A stretch of DNA of 64,000 nt from Locusta migratoria (taxonomy: Eukaryota > Arthropoda > Insecta > Orthoptera > Acrididae): positions 754,933,506 through 754,997,505 of the forward strand of contig CM048745.1 of NCBI GenBank assembly GCA_026315105.1. The letters run 5' to 3'. A model generated the notes under the pieces. The model did no database searches and was not told the DNA's origin. It saw only the letters and a program-made list of their open reading frames with translations. Position 1 is the first letter of the stretch. Each line of letters opens with the position of its first letter. Shown piece after piece: positions 1-9,880 of this stretch. The translations under genes were made by a program, and so were the position numbers.

Positions 1-401
1 AATTCCGCACTAACAAACTGAGGTCCATTGTCACTGACGATAGTTTCAGGCAAGCCTTCGATGCAAAACACCGATGTTAAGGCACTGATTGTACTAGACG
101 CTGTCGTTGAGTTCATGGCAATCACAAAAGGAAACTTGCTGAAAGCGTCTACAACAATTAACCAGCGCGTATTCCAGAAAGGTCCGGCAAAGTCAATATG
201 TAAACGTTGCCATGGTCCCTTGGGGCGTGGCCAGTCTGAGAAACGCTGTGGAGGAGCCGCCTGATGCTCCGCACAAACTGTACACTGTGATGTCATGCTC
301 TCTATCTGAGCGTCCATACCAACCCAGGTACAATGACGTCTGGCCAATTGCTTTGTCCTAACAATGCCCCAATGTCCTTGATGCAGGAGGCGTAACACTT
401 C
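1..401 (-). pseudogene. Gypsy integrase, N-terminal half, cut off by the stop at 402 and by the window edge
   Basis: The same minus frame as the Gag-Pol ORF continues past the TGA at 402-404 and reads through an integrase zinc-binding domain of the HHCC type (a GHWG motif followed by a C-x2-C pair) and the start of the catalytic core (HIDFAGPF with the first Asp, then VSDNGPQF with the second Asp at the window edge). Integrase inserts the cDNA copy into the host genome. The third catalytic residue and the C-terminal domain lie beyond position 1. As it stands this part could only be translated by reading through the stop. Confidence 0.85.
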
Positions 402-3400
402 TCATTGCAGGGAACGAGGAACAATCACTCTTGCTTGGTCGTTGTCGGTATGCAACAACAGTACACCCTGACTTAAAGATAATGCATGACGTTGTGCAAA
501 ATAACGTCGAACCAGAGGCCGATCAATGTCTTTGGCTCTGGCAGGCCACCCTGAGCGAACAAAACGTGCTACCACACTTAGGTCTGCATCCGCAGCTGTT
601 TCCTGTGCAACCCGACGAGAGTTCAAAGGAAAGTCTGCGACAGCGGAAGCATCTCTGGAGTCTATCTGACAACATGCCATTTCTGAAGAATCAAATGATA
701 CATCCTGGCCAACCGGAAGTCGGGAAAGTGTGTCCGCGTTAGCATGTTTAGTGGTAGGTCGGTACAAAATCTCATACTGATAATTAGACAATATCAAGGA
801 CCATCTCTGAAGCTTTTGTGCCGTACGTGGCGGAATTGGCTTTGTGGGTGAGAACAACGACGTGAGAGGCTTGTGGTCTGTCAACAAATAGAATTTTCTG
901 CCATACAGATAATGATGAAACTTTGTGACGCCGTAAATGATTGCTAAGGCCTCCTTTTCTATCTGACTGTAATTCTGTTGCGTTGGCTTCAGTAGCTTGG
1001 ATGCAAAGGCAATAGGACGATCGTGAGATCCAATGCGATGTGAGATTACCGCGCCCAGACCGTACGACGAGGCGTCAACTGCTAACACTACAGGCTTCTG
1101 TGGGTCAAAGGGAATCAAACATGCATCACTGAGTAGTGCAGACTTTAATTTGTCAAAGGCAACCTGACAATCTTTGGACCATACAAAAGGAACATTCTTC
1201 CTACGTAAGTGATGCAGTGGAGCTGCAATCTGAGAGGCATTGGGAATAAACCTGAAATAATAGTTAAGCTTTCCCATTACTGCTTGCAATTCATGCACAT
1301 TCTTAGGAGGAGGCAAGTATTTGATTGCTCTAAGATGTGACTGTAAGGGATGAATTCCTTGGGCATTAATCACATGGCATAGGTTCTCTATTTCAGTTTG
1401 AAAAAACGAACACTTTGATTTATTGCAACGTAGACCTGCTGCAGTCAAAACTTTGAAAAGGCACTCCAGGTTTGCTAAATGTTCTTCAACTGTACGTCCG
1501 GACACCACAATATCATCTAAATAGTTCGAGCAACATGGTACAGAAACTGTCAGCTGTTCCAAAAAACGCTGAAAAATAGCGGGGGCGGAAGAACTGCCAA
1601 AGGGTAGGCGTTGAAATTGAAAAAGGCCCATGTGAGTATTAATGACGAAAAACTTTTTTGACTCGTCATCAAGTGGAATCTGTAAGTATGCCTCTGCTAA
1701 ATCAATCTTAGAAAAGAAACGAGACTGTCCTAATTTGTCCATTAGTTCGTCAGGTCTGGGTAGGGGATAAGTGTCTACAATTGTTTGACTGTTCACTGTT
1801 GATTTGAAGTCCGCACAGAGACGAAGTTTTCCTGACGGCTTGGGTATAATTACTATAGGCGAGGCCCACTGACTCGCAGAAACAGGAGAAATCACCCCAC
1901 TATCTTGCCAACGTTTAAGTTCTTCGGCAACTGTATCACGCAAGGCGATAGGCACTGGTCTAGCTTTACGAAATTTTGGAACTGCAGAGTCTTTTAAAGT
2001 TACATGTGCCACGAAGTCTTTTGCACAACCTAGTTCCGGCGAAAACAAGTTACTATATTTGTCACACAATGCATTGATTTTATTCTGAGGCACTACTGAC
2101 GAAATTTGAAGCACATCTCTTTGAATTGATAAACCAAACAAGTCGAATGCATCTAGTCCAAAAATGTTCTGTGTCGATTTGGCCTGAAGAACTACAAAAG
2201 CAACTGTTTTTGTTACACCTTGAAAAGAGGCAGGCAGGCTACACGTTCCTAGCACGGGAATATTTTCACCTGTATAAGCTGTTAACACTTGCTGTGACGG
2301 CGACAATTTTGGCGAACCCAGAAGTTCATAAGTATCTTTATTAATTAATGTAACAGCGGAACCAGTATCAAGCTGAAATTGCACAGTCTTATTTTCTATG
2401 GAGAGATTTACAAAAAGTTTGTGCTTCTGGCGCACGACAGGTGCGCGAATGTGGGCCACGTCTGCTACGGTTTGTTTACTGCCCTTGCGCGGGCCGCGTA
2501 GTGAAGTGAGCGGCGCAGACTTGGCACGCAGCGGATTAACAACACTGTCACTAGATGGCACTACCGCCGGATCGGCGTCCGCGCAATGCGAGGCTACTAC
2601 AGAGTCACTAACTACTGCACTAAACTTTTGAGTAGCTACTTGATGTCTACTGTCACTAGCGACACAGTACTGGGCACTATTACAAGGAGCAGTTGCAGAA
2701 GGCACTAATTTCACTACAGGAATGCACTGTTCATAGTCATTTTGCTTGTCCCGAACCCTTTGCCGTTGCACTGTTTTACGCGCTCGTCGGCGCTTGCTAC
2801 GTGGTGCACTATATAGTTTTGCCATAGGCGTAGAACTACTTTCTTGCAATTGAGATCCAAGGAAAGCACTGTTCAATTCCACAGCCCGTATAACATTCAC
2901 AGAATGAACTGTTCTCGCACTCCGCGAAGCACTGTTTCTAACGGTACCGTTCTTTGAGTTTTTAATTTGCATACACACAGACTGTACATGTCCTGATTTG
3001 CCACATTGATAACAGGTTGCGTTGCGACTAGGGCAATGAGCACGCTTGTGGCGAGACACACACTGGGGGCAAGATTTACGTACATTTTTCTGAAATGAGC
3101 GTTGGCGCCCGTTATTCAAATCACTGTTTCTAACACGACGGGGCGACCCTTGTGTCGCACTTTTACACTGGCTACTGTTTACTGACTGTTCAACACGGCC
3201 GGTAGAAAAATAAGAATCACTAGTGCTATACTGAGAACTACGGCTAGGAAAGCGTCCGTTGCGGCGCACTGAATTTACACTGTGGCTTTGCATTTCTACA
3301 TCTGCTAAGTCAAAAGTATCATGCGCTTCAATAAGCTGCAGTACACTGTCTAATGAGGGGTCAGACTGTTTCAGAATTGCTGCTCTAATTCTGGGGTCCT

Positions 3401-3968
3401 GAATGTTCTGCGTAATCGCATCCCTCAACATCACGTCACTATACGAAAGTCCACAAGAGCAAGTAAATTTACATTGGCGGGTTAAGCCCTTCAATTCCGT
3501 AATCCACTCTTGGTGTGACTGCTGCGGTAATTTTTTAAGTCTGAAAAATCGGTATCGTGCAGCGGCTACAAGAACTTTTCTCTCATAATGAGCATTCAGT
3601 GCATCTACAATTTGTTCAAAGTCTACATCACGAGGAGATGCGTGAGGGAATAGTTTCTGCAATAGTACGAAGGTCTGGGGGCCCACAATCGATAAGAAAA
3701 GGTTCTTCACTCTCTGACCTGTAATTTGATGAGCCGCGACGAGTTCTTGAAACTGTGCAAAGTAGTCGCTCCATTCTTCCTCACGTTCGTTGTACTGGCG
3801 GAACGTAGGGAGCGGTACGGCGGCTGGTGTGGGCTGCTGAAGCGGCGGCTGTTGTTGTTGGTTACCTGCTTGCGCTGTGAGCTGGGCCACAGCCTGGAGA
3901 AGTTGTGTTATTTGCGCCGTCTGTAACTGAATAATTTCCATTAAGTTTGGGTTCGGGGTAGTGGCCAT
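402..3968 (-). CDS. Gypsy Gag-protease-RT-RNase H polyprotein (1,188 codons)
   Basis: One uninterrupted frame starting at ATG 3,968 (MATTPNPNL). Residues about 1-230 are Gag-like with a Gln/Pro-rich stretch near 37-50. A CCHC zinc knuckle (CYQCGKSGHVQSVC) lies near 318-331 and binds the RNA genome. The aspartic protease active site DTGS is near 534. RT has the LPFG and YLDD motifs (YLDD about 816-819). RNase H follows with DASSYG near 962 and the TDHK motif. The ORF ends at TGA 402-404, directly before the integrase zinc finger in the same frame. Gag and Pol share one frame without an obvious frameshift site. The start is supported by the short leader between it and the primer-site repeats. 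All catalytic motifs look intact. Confidence 0.9.
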   Translation of the reverse strand: MATTPNPNLMEIIQLQTAQITQLLQAVAQLTAQAGNQQQQPPLQQPTPAAVPLPTFRQYNEREEEWSDYFAQFQELVAAHQITGQRVKNLFLSIVGPQTFVLLQKLFPHASPRDVDFEQIVDALNAHYERKVLVAAARYRFFRLKKLPQQSHQEWITELKGLTRQCKFTCSCGLSYSDVMLRDAITQNIQDPRIRAAILKQSDPSLDSVLQLIEAHDTFDLADVEMQSHSVNSVRRNGRFPSRSSQYSTSDSYFSTGRVEQSVNSSQCKSATQGSPRRVRNSDLNNGRQRSFQKNVRKSCPQCVSRHKRAHCPSRNATCYQCGKSGHVQSVCMQIKNSKNGTVRNSASRSARTVHSVNVIRAVELNSAFLGSQLQESSSTPMAKLYSAPRSKRRRARKTVQRQRVRDKQNDYEQCIPVVKLVPSATAPCNSAQYCVASDSRHQVATQKFSAVVSDSVVASHCADADPAVVPSSDSVVNPLRAKSAPLTSLRGPRKGSKQTVADVAHIRAPVVRQKHKLFVNLSIENKTVQFQLDTGSAVTLINKDTYELLGSPKLSPSQQVLTAYTGENIPVLGTCSLPASFQGVTKTVAFVVLQAKSTQNIFGLDAFDLFGLSIQRDVLQISSVVPQNKINALCDKYSNLFSPELGCAKDFVAHVTLKDSAVPKFRKARPVPIALRDTVAEELKRWQDSGVISPVSASQWASPIVIIPKPSGKLRLCADFKSTVNSQTIVDTYPLPRPDELMDKLGQSRFFSKIDLAEAYLQIPLDDESKKFFVINTHMGLFQFQRLPFGSSSAPAIFQRFLEQLTVSVPCCSNYLDDIVVSGRTVEEHLANLECLFKVLTAAGLRCNKSKCSFFQTEIENLCHVINAQGIHPLQSHLRAIKYLPPPKNVHELQAVMGKLNYYFRFIPNASQIAAPLHHLRRKNVPFVWSKDCQVAFDKLKSALLSDACLIPFDPQKPVVLAVDASSYGLGAVISHRIGSHDRPIAFASKLLKPTQQNYSQIEKEALAIIYGVTKFHHYLYGRKFYLLTDHKPLTSLFSPTKPIPPRTAQKLQRWSLILSNYQYEILYRPTTKHANADTLSRLPVGQDVSFDSSEMACCQIDSRDASAVADFPLNSRRVAQETAADADLSVVARFVRSGWPARAKDIDRPLVRRYFAQRHALSLSQGVLLLHTDNDQARVIVPRSLQ

Positions 3969-4186
3969 GCTGACCGATTAGGCGCCGCGCATACAAGTAA
4001 CTTATAACAAAACACAAATGCAATATGAAAGAGGACGCTCTGCAACAAAAAAGTCCACAAAATACGTAACAGAAAATGTTCCCCCAAAATTCTTATAATA
4101 AGGGTGGGTGGGCGGGAGCAATTTTTGCGTGCTCCGACTGCTGCTGTCTGGCTGCTGTAAGCGGGCTGGTCCAAGGTTCTATCACT

Positions 4187-4272
4187 CCTCGTCGCCACTT
4201 TTGTATCCCATCCTCGTCGCCACTTTTGTGTCCCAACTTCGTCGCCGCTTTTGTGTCCCAGCCTCGTCGTAG
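4187..4272 (-). promoter_or_regulatory. Primer binding site, tRNA-Ser(GCU) type, in four 25-bp tandem units
   Basis: On the minus strand the 18 bases ending at plus position 4,222 (plus 4,205-4,222, ATCCCATCCTCGTCGCCA) equal the 3' end of metazoan tRNA-Ser(GCU) plus CCA, so the minus strand is its complement and can prime minus-strand cDNA. The core CCTCGTCGCCA recurs with a 25-bp period, ending at 4,197, 4,222, 4,247 (CTTCGTCGCCG) and 4,272 (CCTCGTCGTAG). The outermost unit abuts the LTR end, as a primer site should, but is mutated in its last bases. The identity with tRNA-Ser is from memory of the tRNA sequence. Confidence 0.75.
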
Positions 4273-4273
4273 G

Positions 4274-4668
4274 TGTCGGTGGCCGAGTGGAATGAGACCG
4301 ACACGCTGGTGCAGGTACGGAGGGGAGCAGCCAGAAACTATAAACACTCGAGTAAATTAGAAAGAGATATATATTGCACAGAATGTAACAATACTTAACT
4401 TTTACATAGTACTGTAGAATGTTGATACATAGTTGTTAGAGGCCTGCCTAGTGCCTGTACGATAGCAAAGTCTTCACTGGTGCCTATCTGATTACGAAGG
4501 TCCTAACTGGTTGCTATCTCAGTCCGAAGTGCCGATGTCCTTCAGTGGTGGCCACGAGCGGCGTTGTCGCAGAGGGCGCTCGTGGCTGTCGTCGTGAGAA
4601 CGCCGCGCCGTGCGTGCATGGCGGCGCGCGGCGAAAGTAAGTGGCGCGCACTTTGTACTTGTGCGACA
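4274..4668 (-). repeat. Gypsy 5' LTR (395 bp), inferred ends
   Basis: On the plus strand the block starts TGTCGG and ends GCGACA, giving TGTCG/CGACA terminal inverted repeats. The inner end touches the primer-site repeats and the outer end coincides with the point where the flanking LINE reading frame resumes. It contains a TATA-like ATATATAT at 4,367-4,374, a perfect 10-bp inverted repeat (GCCACGAGCG at 4,551-4,560 with its complement at 4,577-4,586), and an imperfect tandem of about 30 bp near 4,470-4,540. The partner LTR is outside the window, so the length is inferred from the termini alone. Confidence 0.7.
4367..4374 (-). promoter_or_regulatory. Possible TATA box in the Gypsy LTR
   Basis: ATATATAT on the sense strand lies about 95 bases before the LTR 3' end, a plausible distance for an R/U5 start. 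Only the sequence match supports it. Confidence 0.3.
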
Positions 4669-4673
4669 CCACA

Positions 4674-5620
4674 GATCACTTGGCAAAAGAGCTCCATTCT
4701 TTGATTGGCATATAAAACACATTCAACTAAAATGTAATTTACAGTTAACGGTGTATCACAAGCACCACACCAAGGGGGATCCTCCTGCCAGAGCAAGAAG
4801 CCTTGTAACATGGGACAATGACCTATATAAAGATGAGTGAGGAGGACTTCATCCCACCTGCACAGTTGGAAGGAGGTGAGCCACTGTTGTGTGGTGGACT
4901 TCATGACTCACAACTCGTTGTTCATTATTTCCCACCACTCATACTCCCCTTGACACATGACTCTGTTCCCCAACAGCCTGGTCAGAACATGCAAGGGAAT
5001 AGGACACTGACATATCTGACTCACACAACATACTTCTTTCACTGCGACGTCTGCCATTTCGTTTCCTTGAATACATATAAGACCTGGGCTCCAGCAAAAT
5101 GACACACCTTTCCAAACTTTGTAGGTGGGAAAGGGCATCCTGGATGTTCTAGACTACTTCATGCAGTGGATACAGGGTTTGAAGGGATTGAAGGGCACTC
5201 AGTGAATCTGAGCAAATGTGGAATTTAACGCTTTCTACACATCTCATGTGCTCCACTGCTCACAGAATGGCATTAAGTTCCACATCAAAGACAGTAAACT
5301 CTGAGAGTAGCTGAATCTTGGTGACCCGATCAGAGGAACCAATATATTCCCTTTGTTGGGACCCATCCATGAATACAGCTACATAGTCACGGTGCTTAGT
5401 TAAAACTATATAAAATGATGCAGGAGTGCAGCTAATGTTGTAATGCACTAAATTTAAAATTACTCTGGGCTGCTGCAGTAGCCAGGGTGACAGGCAGTTA
5501 AAACCCTGGGTTTTTGGCTTTACTTGAGCAACACAAACTGACTCCAGCACCTGCAGCAAGCAGATCCCAAATGGCCTTGTTGCTCTTGAACGAATGGAGA
5601 ACAGGTGCATCATATCAGGG
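4674..5620 (-). pseudogene. I-group LINE copy 1: RNase H and C-terminal Cys-rich domain
   Basis: Fragments of RNase H are readable: an Asp-Gly-Ser strand near 5,355-5,375 (VFMDGSQQ, active-site Asp), the AEL-like helix near 5,265 (DVELNAIL), and VSFCWSPG...GNEMAD near 5,025-5,100 carrying the last Asp. The C-terminal stretch at 4,674-4,904 has the YIGHCPM and WCGAC...ECVLY pattern found after RNase H in the other I-group copies here (for example 49,250-49,390). Frames change between pieces, so no product is possible. Confidence 0.75.
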
Positions 5621-6077
5621 TGAGCAACAGTTCAATAAGCTAGGGAATTTGGGTTAGCAAGAAACTTACTGGCCTGACTCAGCATGAGGAGTTGCAACTG
5701 GATGGTGACTGGTGGTTCGCCAGCTTGGGGATGGGGATGGTCCTGTAAGCACCAGTGGCCAGCCTAATCCCCTCATGGCGATCAGCGTCAATGGTTTTCA
5801 GATATGAAGGTCTCACTGATCCATTAACTGTGCAACCATAGTCTAGCCGTGATCTTGCGAAAGCCCTATAAAACTCGAGGTGATGCTCCCCAAGACCTGT
5901 GGCTAAGGCATTTTAAAATTTTCAGCACCTTCTGGGCCCTGTTTTCAGACCCCTCATGTGTTGGAGCACAAAAGTTTCGAGTCGAAAATGAGGCCCAGAA
6001 ACCTCACCGATTCCTTAAGAGGAAGGATAGTGCCACCCAGTTGCAGATGAGGAAGATTACAAATGCTACAAGAATGA

Positions 6078-7102
6078 TTAAAACGGACACACACATACAC
6101 ACACAAATACACACTTATCAGCAGAAAACTCAAATCCATCTTTACAGCCCACTCCTCTAGCCTCTGCACTGTCAGTTACAATTGACAAGTCATGACAACA
6201 TACTGGAAGAAGAACAGAAAACTGCAAAATTGTCAACGAATAAGGAGCATCTACAGTGGATGTGATACTACTGATGGCTATAGCAAAGAGACTAACACTT
6301 AAAACACTCCCCTGAGGAACACCAATCTCCTGCTTAAAAACAATCTGACAACATGTCACCAACTCGGTACCTAAAAAACTGCTGAGACAGAAAGGACAGT
6401 AGGAAAATGGGGAGGTGTTCACGGAAGCCTCACTGATGGAGCTGCTTTAGAATAAGGCATCTCCAAGTAGTTTTGTATGACTTACTAATGTTGAAGAAGA
6501 TCCTAATACATTGCTGTTTCCATAGGAAAAGCTGCGGGATAGCGGACTCTAACAGGGTCAGACTGTCGACAGTGAAGCAGTATCTCTGGAAACCACATTG
6601 AGAGCTGCTAAGAAACTGCCTGGTTTCTAACATCCAGAACAGGCGGCGATTGACCATTTGTTCCAGGGTCTTTCGTTAGGGTGACACTCCAGTAACTACT
6701 AGGAAGTGTTCGGTACTTTCCTGGTTTGAGAAGCAGAATTAAAATTGCTTCCCTCCACAAGCTGTGGAAATGGCAAACATGCCATATGGAATTAAAACAT
6801 TCAAGGAGGATTTTCTTTGATTCTCCAGACAAGTGCCGAAGCACGCTGTACTGTATACCGTCATGGTCTGATGCAGTGTCATTAGATACGGACAGAGCCG
6901 ATCCCAGCTCCCACATGGACAAAGGGCAGTTGTAAGACTCAGCATTGTTGGATGTAATATCAAACTTGCTCCTCTCTATGGTCACACAAAATTGTTGAAA
7001 TGCTAGACCCTGGCTACCTGTGGCAGTAGTATTGGCAAAATGCTCTGCCACTGTCTGGGCAAAGTCTCCAGGTGTTGTTTTGAGACATTCCTGTTTCAGC
7101 AC
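6078..7102 (-). pseudogene. I-group LINE copy 1: reverse transcriptase remnant
   Basis: Readable RT pieces include GVPQGSVLSVSLFAIAI near 6,280-6,330 (motif B'), a QCGF...SLTLLESAI stretch near 6,520-6,600 (motif 2), and a linker-palm region with ASDHDGIQYSVLRHL near 6,830-6,880 corresponding to PGPD in intact copies. The catalytic Asp-Asp motif is not recognisable in the 6,180-6,280 stretch. Frameshifts separate the pieces near 6,425 and 6,640. Confidence 0.75.
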
Positions 7103-7279
7103 AGATGCAATAGGTAAACAACTGCCTTTACCAGAAATCCTCCTGATGTCTACTTATACTTTTGTGGAACAAGTGGAGCAGTTGACAGAGCTCAGGAAGG
7201 CTTGCCACAACTTTTCCTTGCTCTCCTTAATGTGTCAGGCCTTGGCTCTTGCAACTCGAAAGGCTGCAAGGTTGTCAGC

Positions 7280-8400
7280 TGTTGAAGCACCCTTAAACCA
7301 TCATAGGCCAGCATGCCTGGGTTTAATTGCTAAGTGGCACTCATCTGTCCACCAAGGAACAGGAGTCCTTCGTAGATGACCTGATGACTTAGGGACTGAA
7401 AGGTGAGCACCATGGTGGATCACTTGTGTTATGTGGTCCACCCAATCATGGACATCATCTTGGTGTTCAAATACAGCCAGACAACTGAAAAATGTTCCAA
7501 ATGAAAAACCTTCATCCATTATTTTTGGACTTTTAATTACTAGTTTTGAAAATATATTATCATCTTCTTCAGACCCTTATAAGTACCCACGCAGTAATGC
7601 AAAACTAGCCTTCCATTATACGTATTACATAACAACCTCTCACACTAAGATTTAGTTGTCGGCTACATCTTGGTGTGAGAGGTTGTTACGCAATATGTAT
7701 AATGGAAGGCTAGTTTTGCATTACTGCACAGATACTTATGACGGTCTGAAGAAGAGAACAATGTATTCTCGAAACCAGAAATTAATAAGTCCAAAAATAA
7801 CGGCTGAAGGGTTTTTCATTTGTTACATTAATACAATGTTGTCATCCCAACATCCTTCTAATCAAGATGGATATACCAAGACCTGAAAAATGTTCTATTA
7901 GCCCTGACAGTTATCCATTGTGGCAGCATCTGCCCTAAGTTGGATCCACAATGGAAAGTGGTCACTGTTGTGAAGGTCATCAGTTACTTCCCACTAAGCA
8001 GAGTCTGTCAGAACTGGAGAGCAGAAAGAAAGGTCAATGGCCAAAAATGTCCCTGTGGCATAAAAATGTGTGGGGTTGCCCAAATTGAGCATGCAGAGTT
8101 CCTGCAATGTCATGAGGCACTCTATAACCCGACCCCTTGGACAACTAGAGTCTGAGCCCATAACACGTTGTGGGAATTGAAGTCTCCCAGAGTAGAAGGT
8201 ATGGACAGGGGAATGGCTCGATAAGACTGATGAGAGCCTTAGAGTCTTTTGGTTCCTGGGAATGTAAATACAAGGAACATACTGCAATCCTCAGTCCTAC
8301 ATGGACTTCCATTACCACAGTTTGGAGGTCAGTAACCAAACGAATGGCTGAGGGGTGATGTACATCACTGAGAAACACAGCAATATCTCCGTTGGCCCTT
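7280..8400 (-). pseudogene. I-group LINE copy 1: endonuclease and linker remnant, split by a palindromic insertion
   Basis: Pieces of the apurinic-type endonuclease appear at 7,994-8,378 (a LLLWETS strand where intact copies have LLLGDFNAHHPLWG, then LCMLNLGNPTHF and AIDLSFCSP) and at 7,301-7,519 the VPWWTDECHLAI motif that links endonuclease to RT in copies 2 and 4. The insertion at 7,498-7,882 interrupts the domain. Stops and frameshifts are frequent. Confidence 0.7.
7498..7882. mobile_element. Palindromic (foldback) insertion with 13-bp target repeats
   Basis: Two long arms, about 7,499-7,651 and 7,667-7,821, are inverted copies of each other with scattered mismatches, leaving a 15-base loop (7,652-7,666). 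A 61-base non-palindromic tail follows to 7,882. The 13-mer CTGAAAAATGTTC occurs directly before (7,485-7,497) and directly after (7,883-7,895), so the whole block is a later insertion into the LINE. It encodes nothing visible. It could be an arm-to-arm dimer of a shorter repeat or a foldback-type DNA transposon; the 13-bp duplication is longer than usual for most DNA transposons. Confidence 0.8.
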
Positions 8401-8599
8401 TCACCTATAAGGTCGCCCTTACGGTAAATGCTGTCCCATCAACAGCGTGGTCATTATAGACGGAGCTGACGCTCGGATTTTTGGGTGAGGATGGGGGAAG
8501 GAAATAGGCCATGCCCTTTGAAAGGAACCATCCCGGCATTTGCCTTGAGTGACTTAGGGAAATCACAGAAAACCTAAATCTGGATGGCTGGAGGTTGAT

Positions 8600-9880
8600 T
8601 TGAAACACCATCCTCCCAAATATGAGTCCAGTGTGTTACCACAGCACTACCTCGCTAGGTCTACTGAACGAGGTGGAGGTTCAGTTTTGGGGTGAGATGA
8701 TTGCCCCAAATGTCCATCAATCTCCATGGGCTCTAGAGATGAGTCAGATGAAGCATCTGCAATAACAACTTAAGCATGATCTGATGTTTTGGTTCCAGTT
8801 TTGGCCTGCAGTTTGGTTTTCCCAATTGCTTTTTAGTCCTTGGGTTGTTTTGTAGAGACTGCAATGGATGTGGTAGCAGCAGCGCCGGATGGGTGAGCAG
8901 GTTGTGCAGAAGAAGTTGTAGCAGGGGTACTACGAAGCTGGTAACTGTTACTTTGTTGGATATCTTTGGGGGGGGGGGGGGGGACTACCAGTGCTGATGA
9001 TTCTACTACCTGACAAGTGCACTGACATGTGCAAGTATTCGTGGCTACACTAACAACTTCTGTTTGAGTGGAGGAATCAGCTTTGGCAACAGGCTTTTAC
9101 AGGGCAGATGTGAAGGAGGTAGCAAACACAGGAGGTTGCTTTGTATTAAAAGTCCTTCTGGCTTCAGCATAGGAGATATGTTTAGTTGTTTTTATCTGCT
9201 GTATCCTTTTCTTCTCGTAATAAACTTTACAGACCCTACTCCAGACTGCATGATTATCTGAGGAATTAATGCACTTTGTATGTGGTGTGCAGCCAAACCC
9301 ATTGTGTGCAGCTTTCCCACATTTGACACAAGTGGCCTTCATTTCCACCCCAAGGTAGTGTGCCCAAAGCACTGACACTTAAAACAGCACATGGGGTTAG
9401 GGACATAGGGCCGTACAGTTAAACACAGAAAACCTGCCTTCACATACTTAGGTATTCGAGGACTATTAAAAGTTAGTATGAAGGACGCAGACTGGATAAG
9501 TTCTCCATCCACCCTTTTCTTAATGTTCTGCACATTGACTATACCTTCTGCAGCCCATTTTTGATTTAGTTCATCTACTGGAATGTCGACTACATCTCTA
9601 CAGAAGACTAGGCCCTTACTGAAGTTCAGGGTACTATATAGCTATGTTTTCATATATTCACCAAGGAACTTAGCAGTTTTAAGTTTCGACACCTGTTGGG
9701 TATTAGATGTTTCCAACAACAGGGTCCATTCTGCAACTGTTTTACCGATTTCAGGTTACCTGTGATTCCTTCTAAAGCCTTGTTTATGTAAAAGGTTGAA
9801 ACCCTTTCAAACAAACCATCATTTCTTTTTATGTCAAGAAACACATTCTGAGTTGTAGCTCGTGTTCTGTTACTCGGCAT
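8600..9880 (-). pseudogene. I-group LINE copy 1: ORF1 (gag-like, zinc knuckles)
   Basis: Near 9,300-9,410 the minus strand reads a Cys-rich segment (CCFKCQCFGHTTLG then CVKCGKAAHNGFGC, C-x2-C-x4-H-x4-C spacing) matching the knuckles of copy 2 at about 24,000-24,120, followed by the KRIQQIKTTKHISYAEARR helix that corresponds to KIMEIKTLDRLSYNEARK there. The N-terminal part lies at 9,650-9,880. ORF1 proteins of this type bind the LINE RNA. The reading frame is broken several times, and G16 and C16 tracts (8,968-8,983 and 9,953-9,968) lie in and beside it. Confidence 0.75.
8968..8983. repeat. G16 homopolymer; a matching C16 tract lies at 9,953-9,968
   Basis: Two pure 16-base tracts, G on the plus strand here and C on the plus strand 1 kb away. 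Lengths of such tracts are often unreliable in assemblies. Confidence 0.9.

Larger units (their letters stand above)
1..4668 (-). mobile_element. Ty3/Gypsy LTR retrotransposon, left end outside the window
   Basis: An LTR retrotransposon read right to left: LTR (4,274-4,668), primer-binding-site repeats (4,187-4,272), Gag-PR-RT-RNase H (3,968-402), then integrase running off the left edge. The domain order PR-RT-RNase H-integrase is that of Ty3/Gypsy. The tRNA-Ser primer site suggests the Mag-type branch (family knowledge, from memory). It inserted into an I-group LINE: the LINE frame reads up to about 4,669 and switches to LTR sequence exactly where a TGT...ACA LTR end is expected. Only one in-frame stop interrupts the visible coding part, so the copy is fairly young. 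The second LTR and the target duplication cannot be seen. Confidence 0.93.

Noticed and set aside
28..264. Plus-strand ORFs over 1-4,000
   Set aside because: They are antisense shadows of the Gypsy Gag-Pol frame without motifs of their own.
1..4668. Endogenous retrovirus with an envelope gene
   Set aside because: No envelope-like ORF is visible in the part inside the window and the region downstream of integrase is outside it; nothing supports a virus rather than a retrotransposon.
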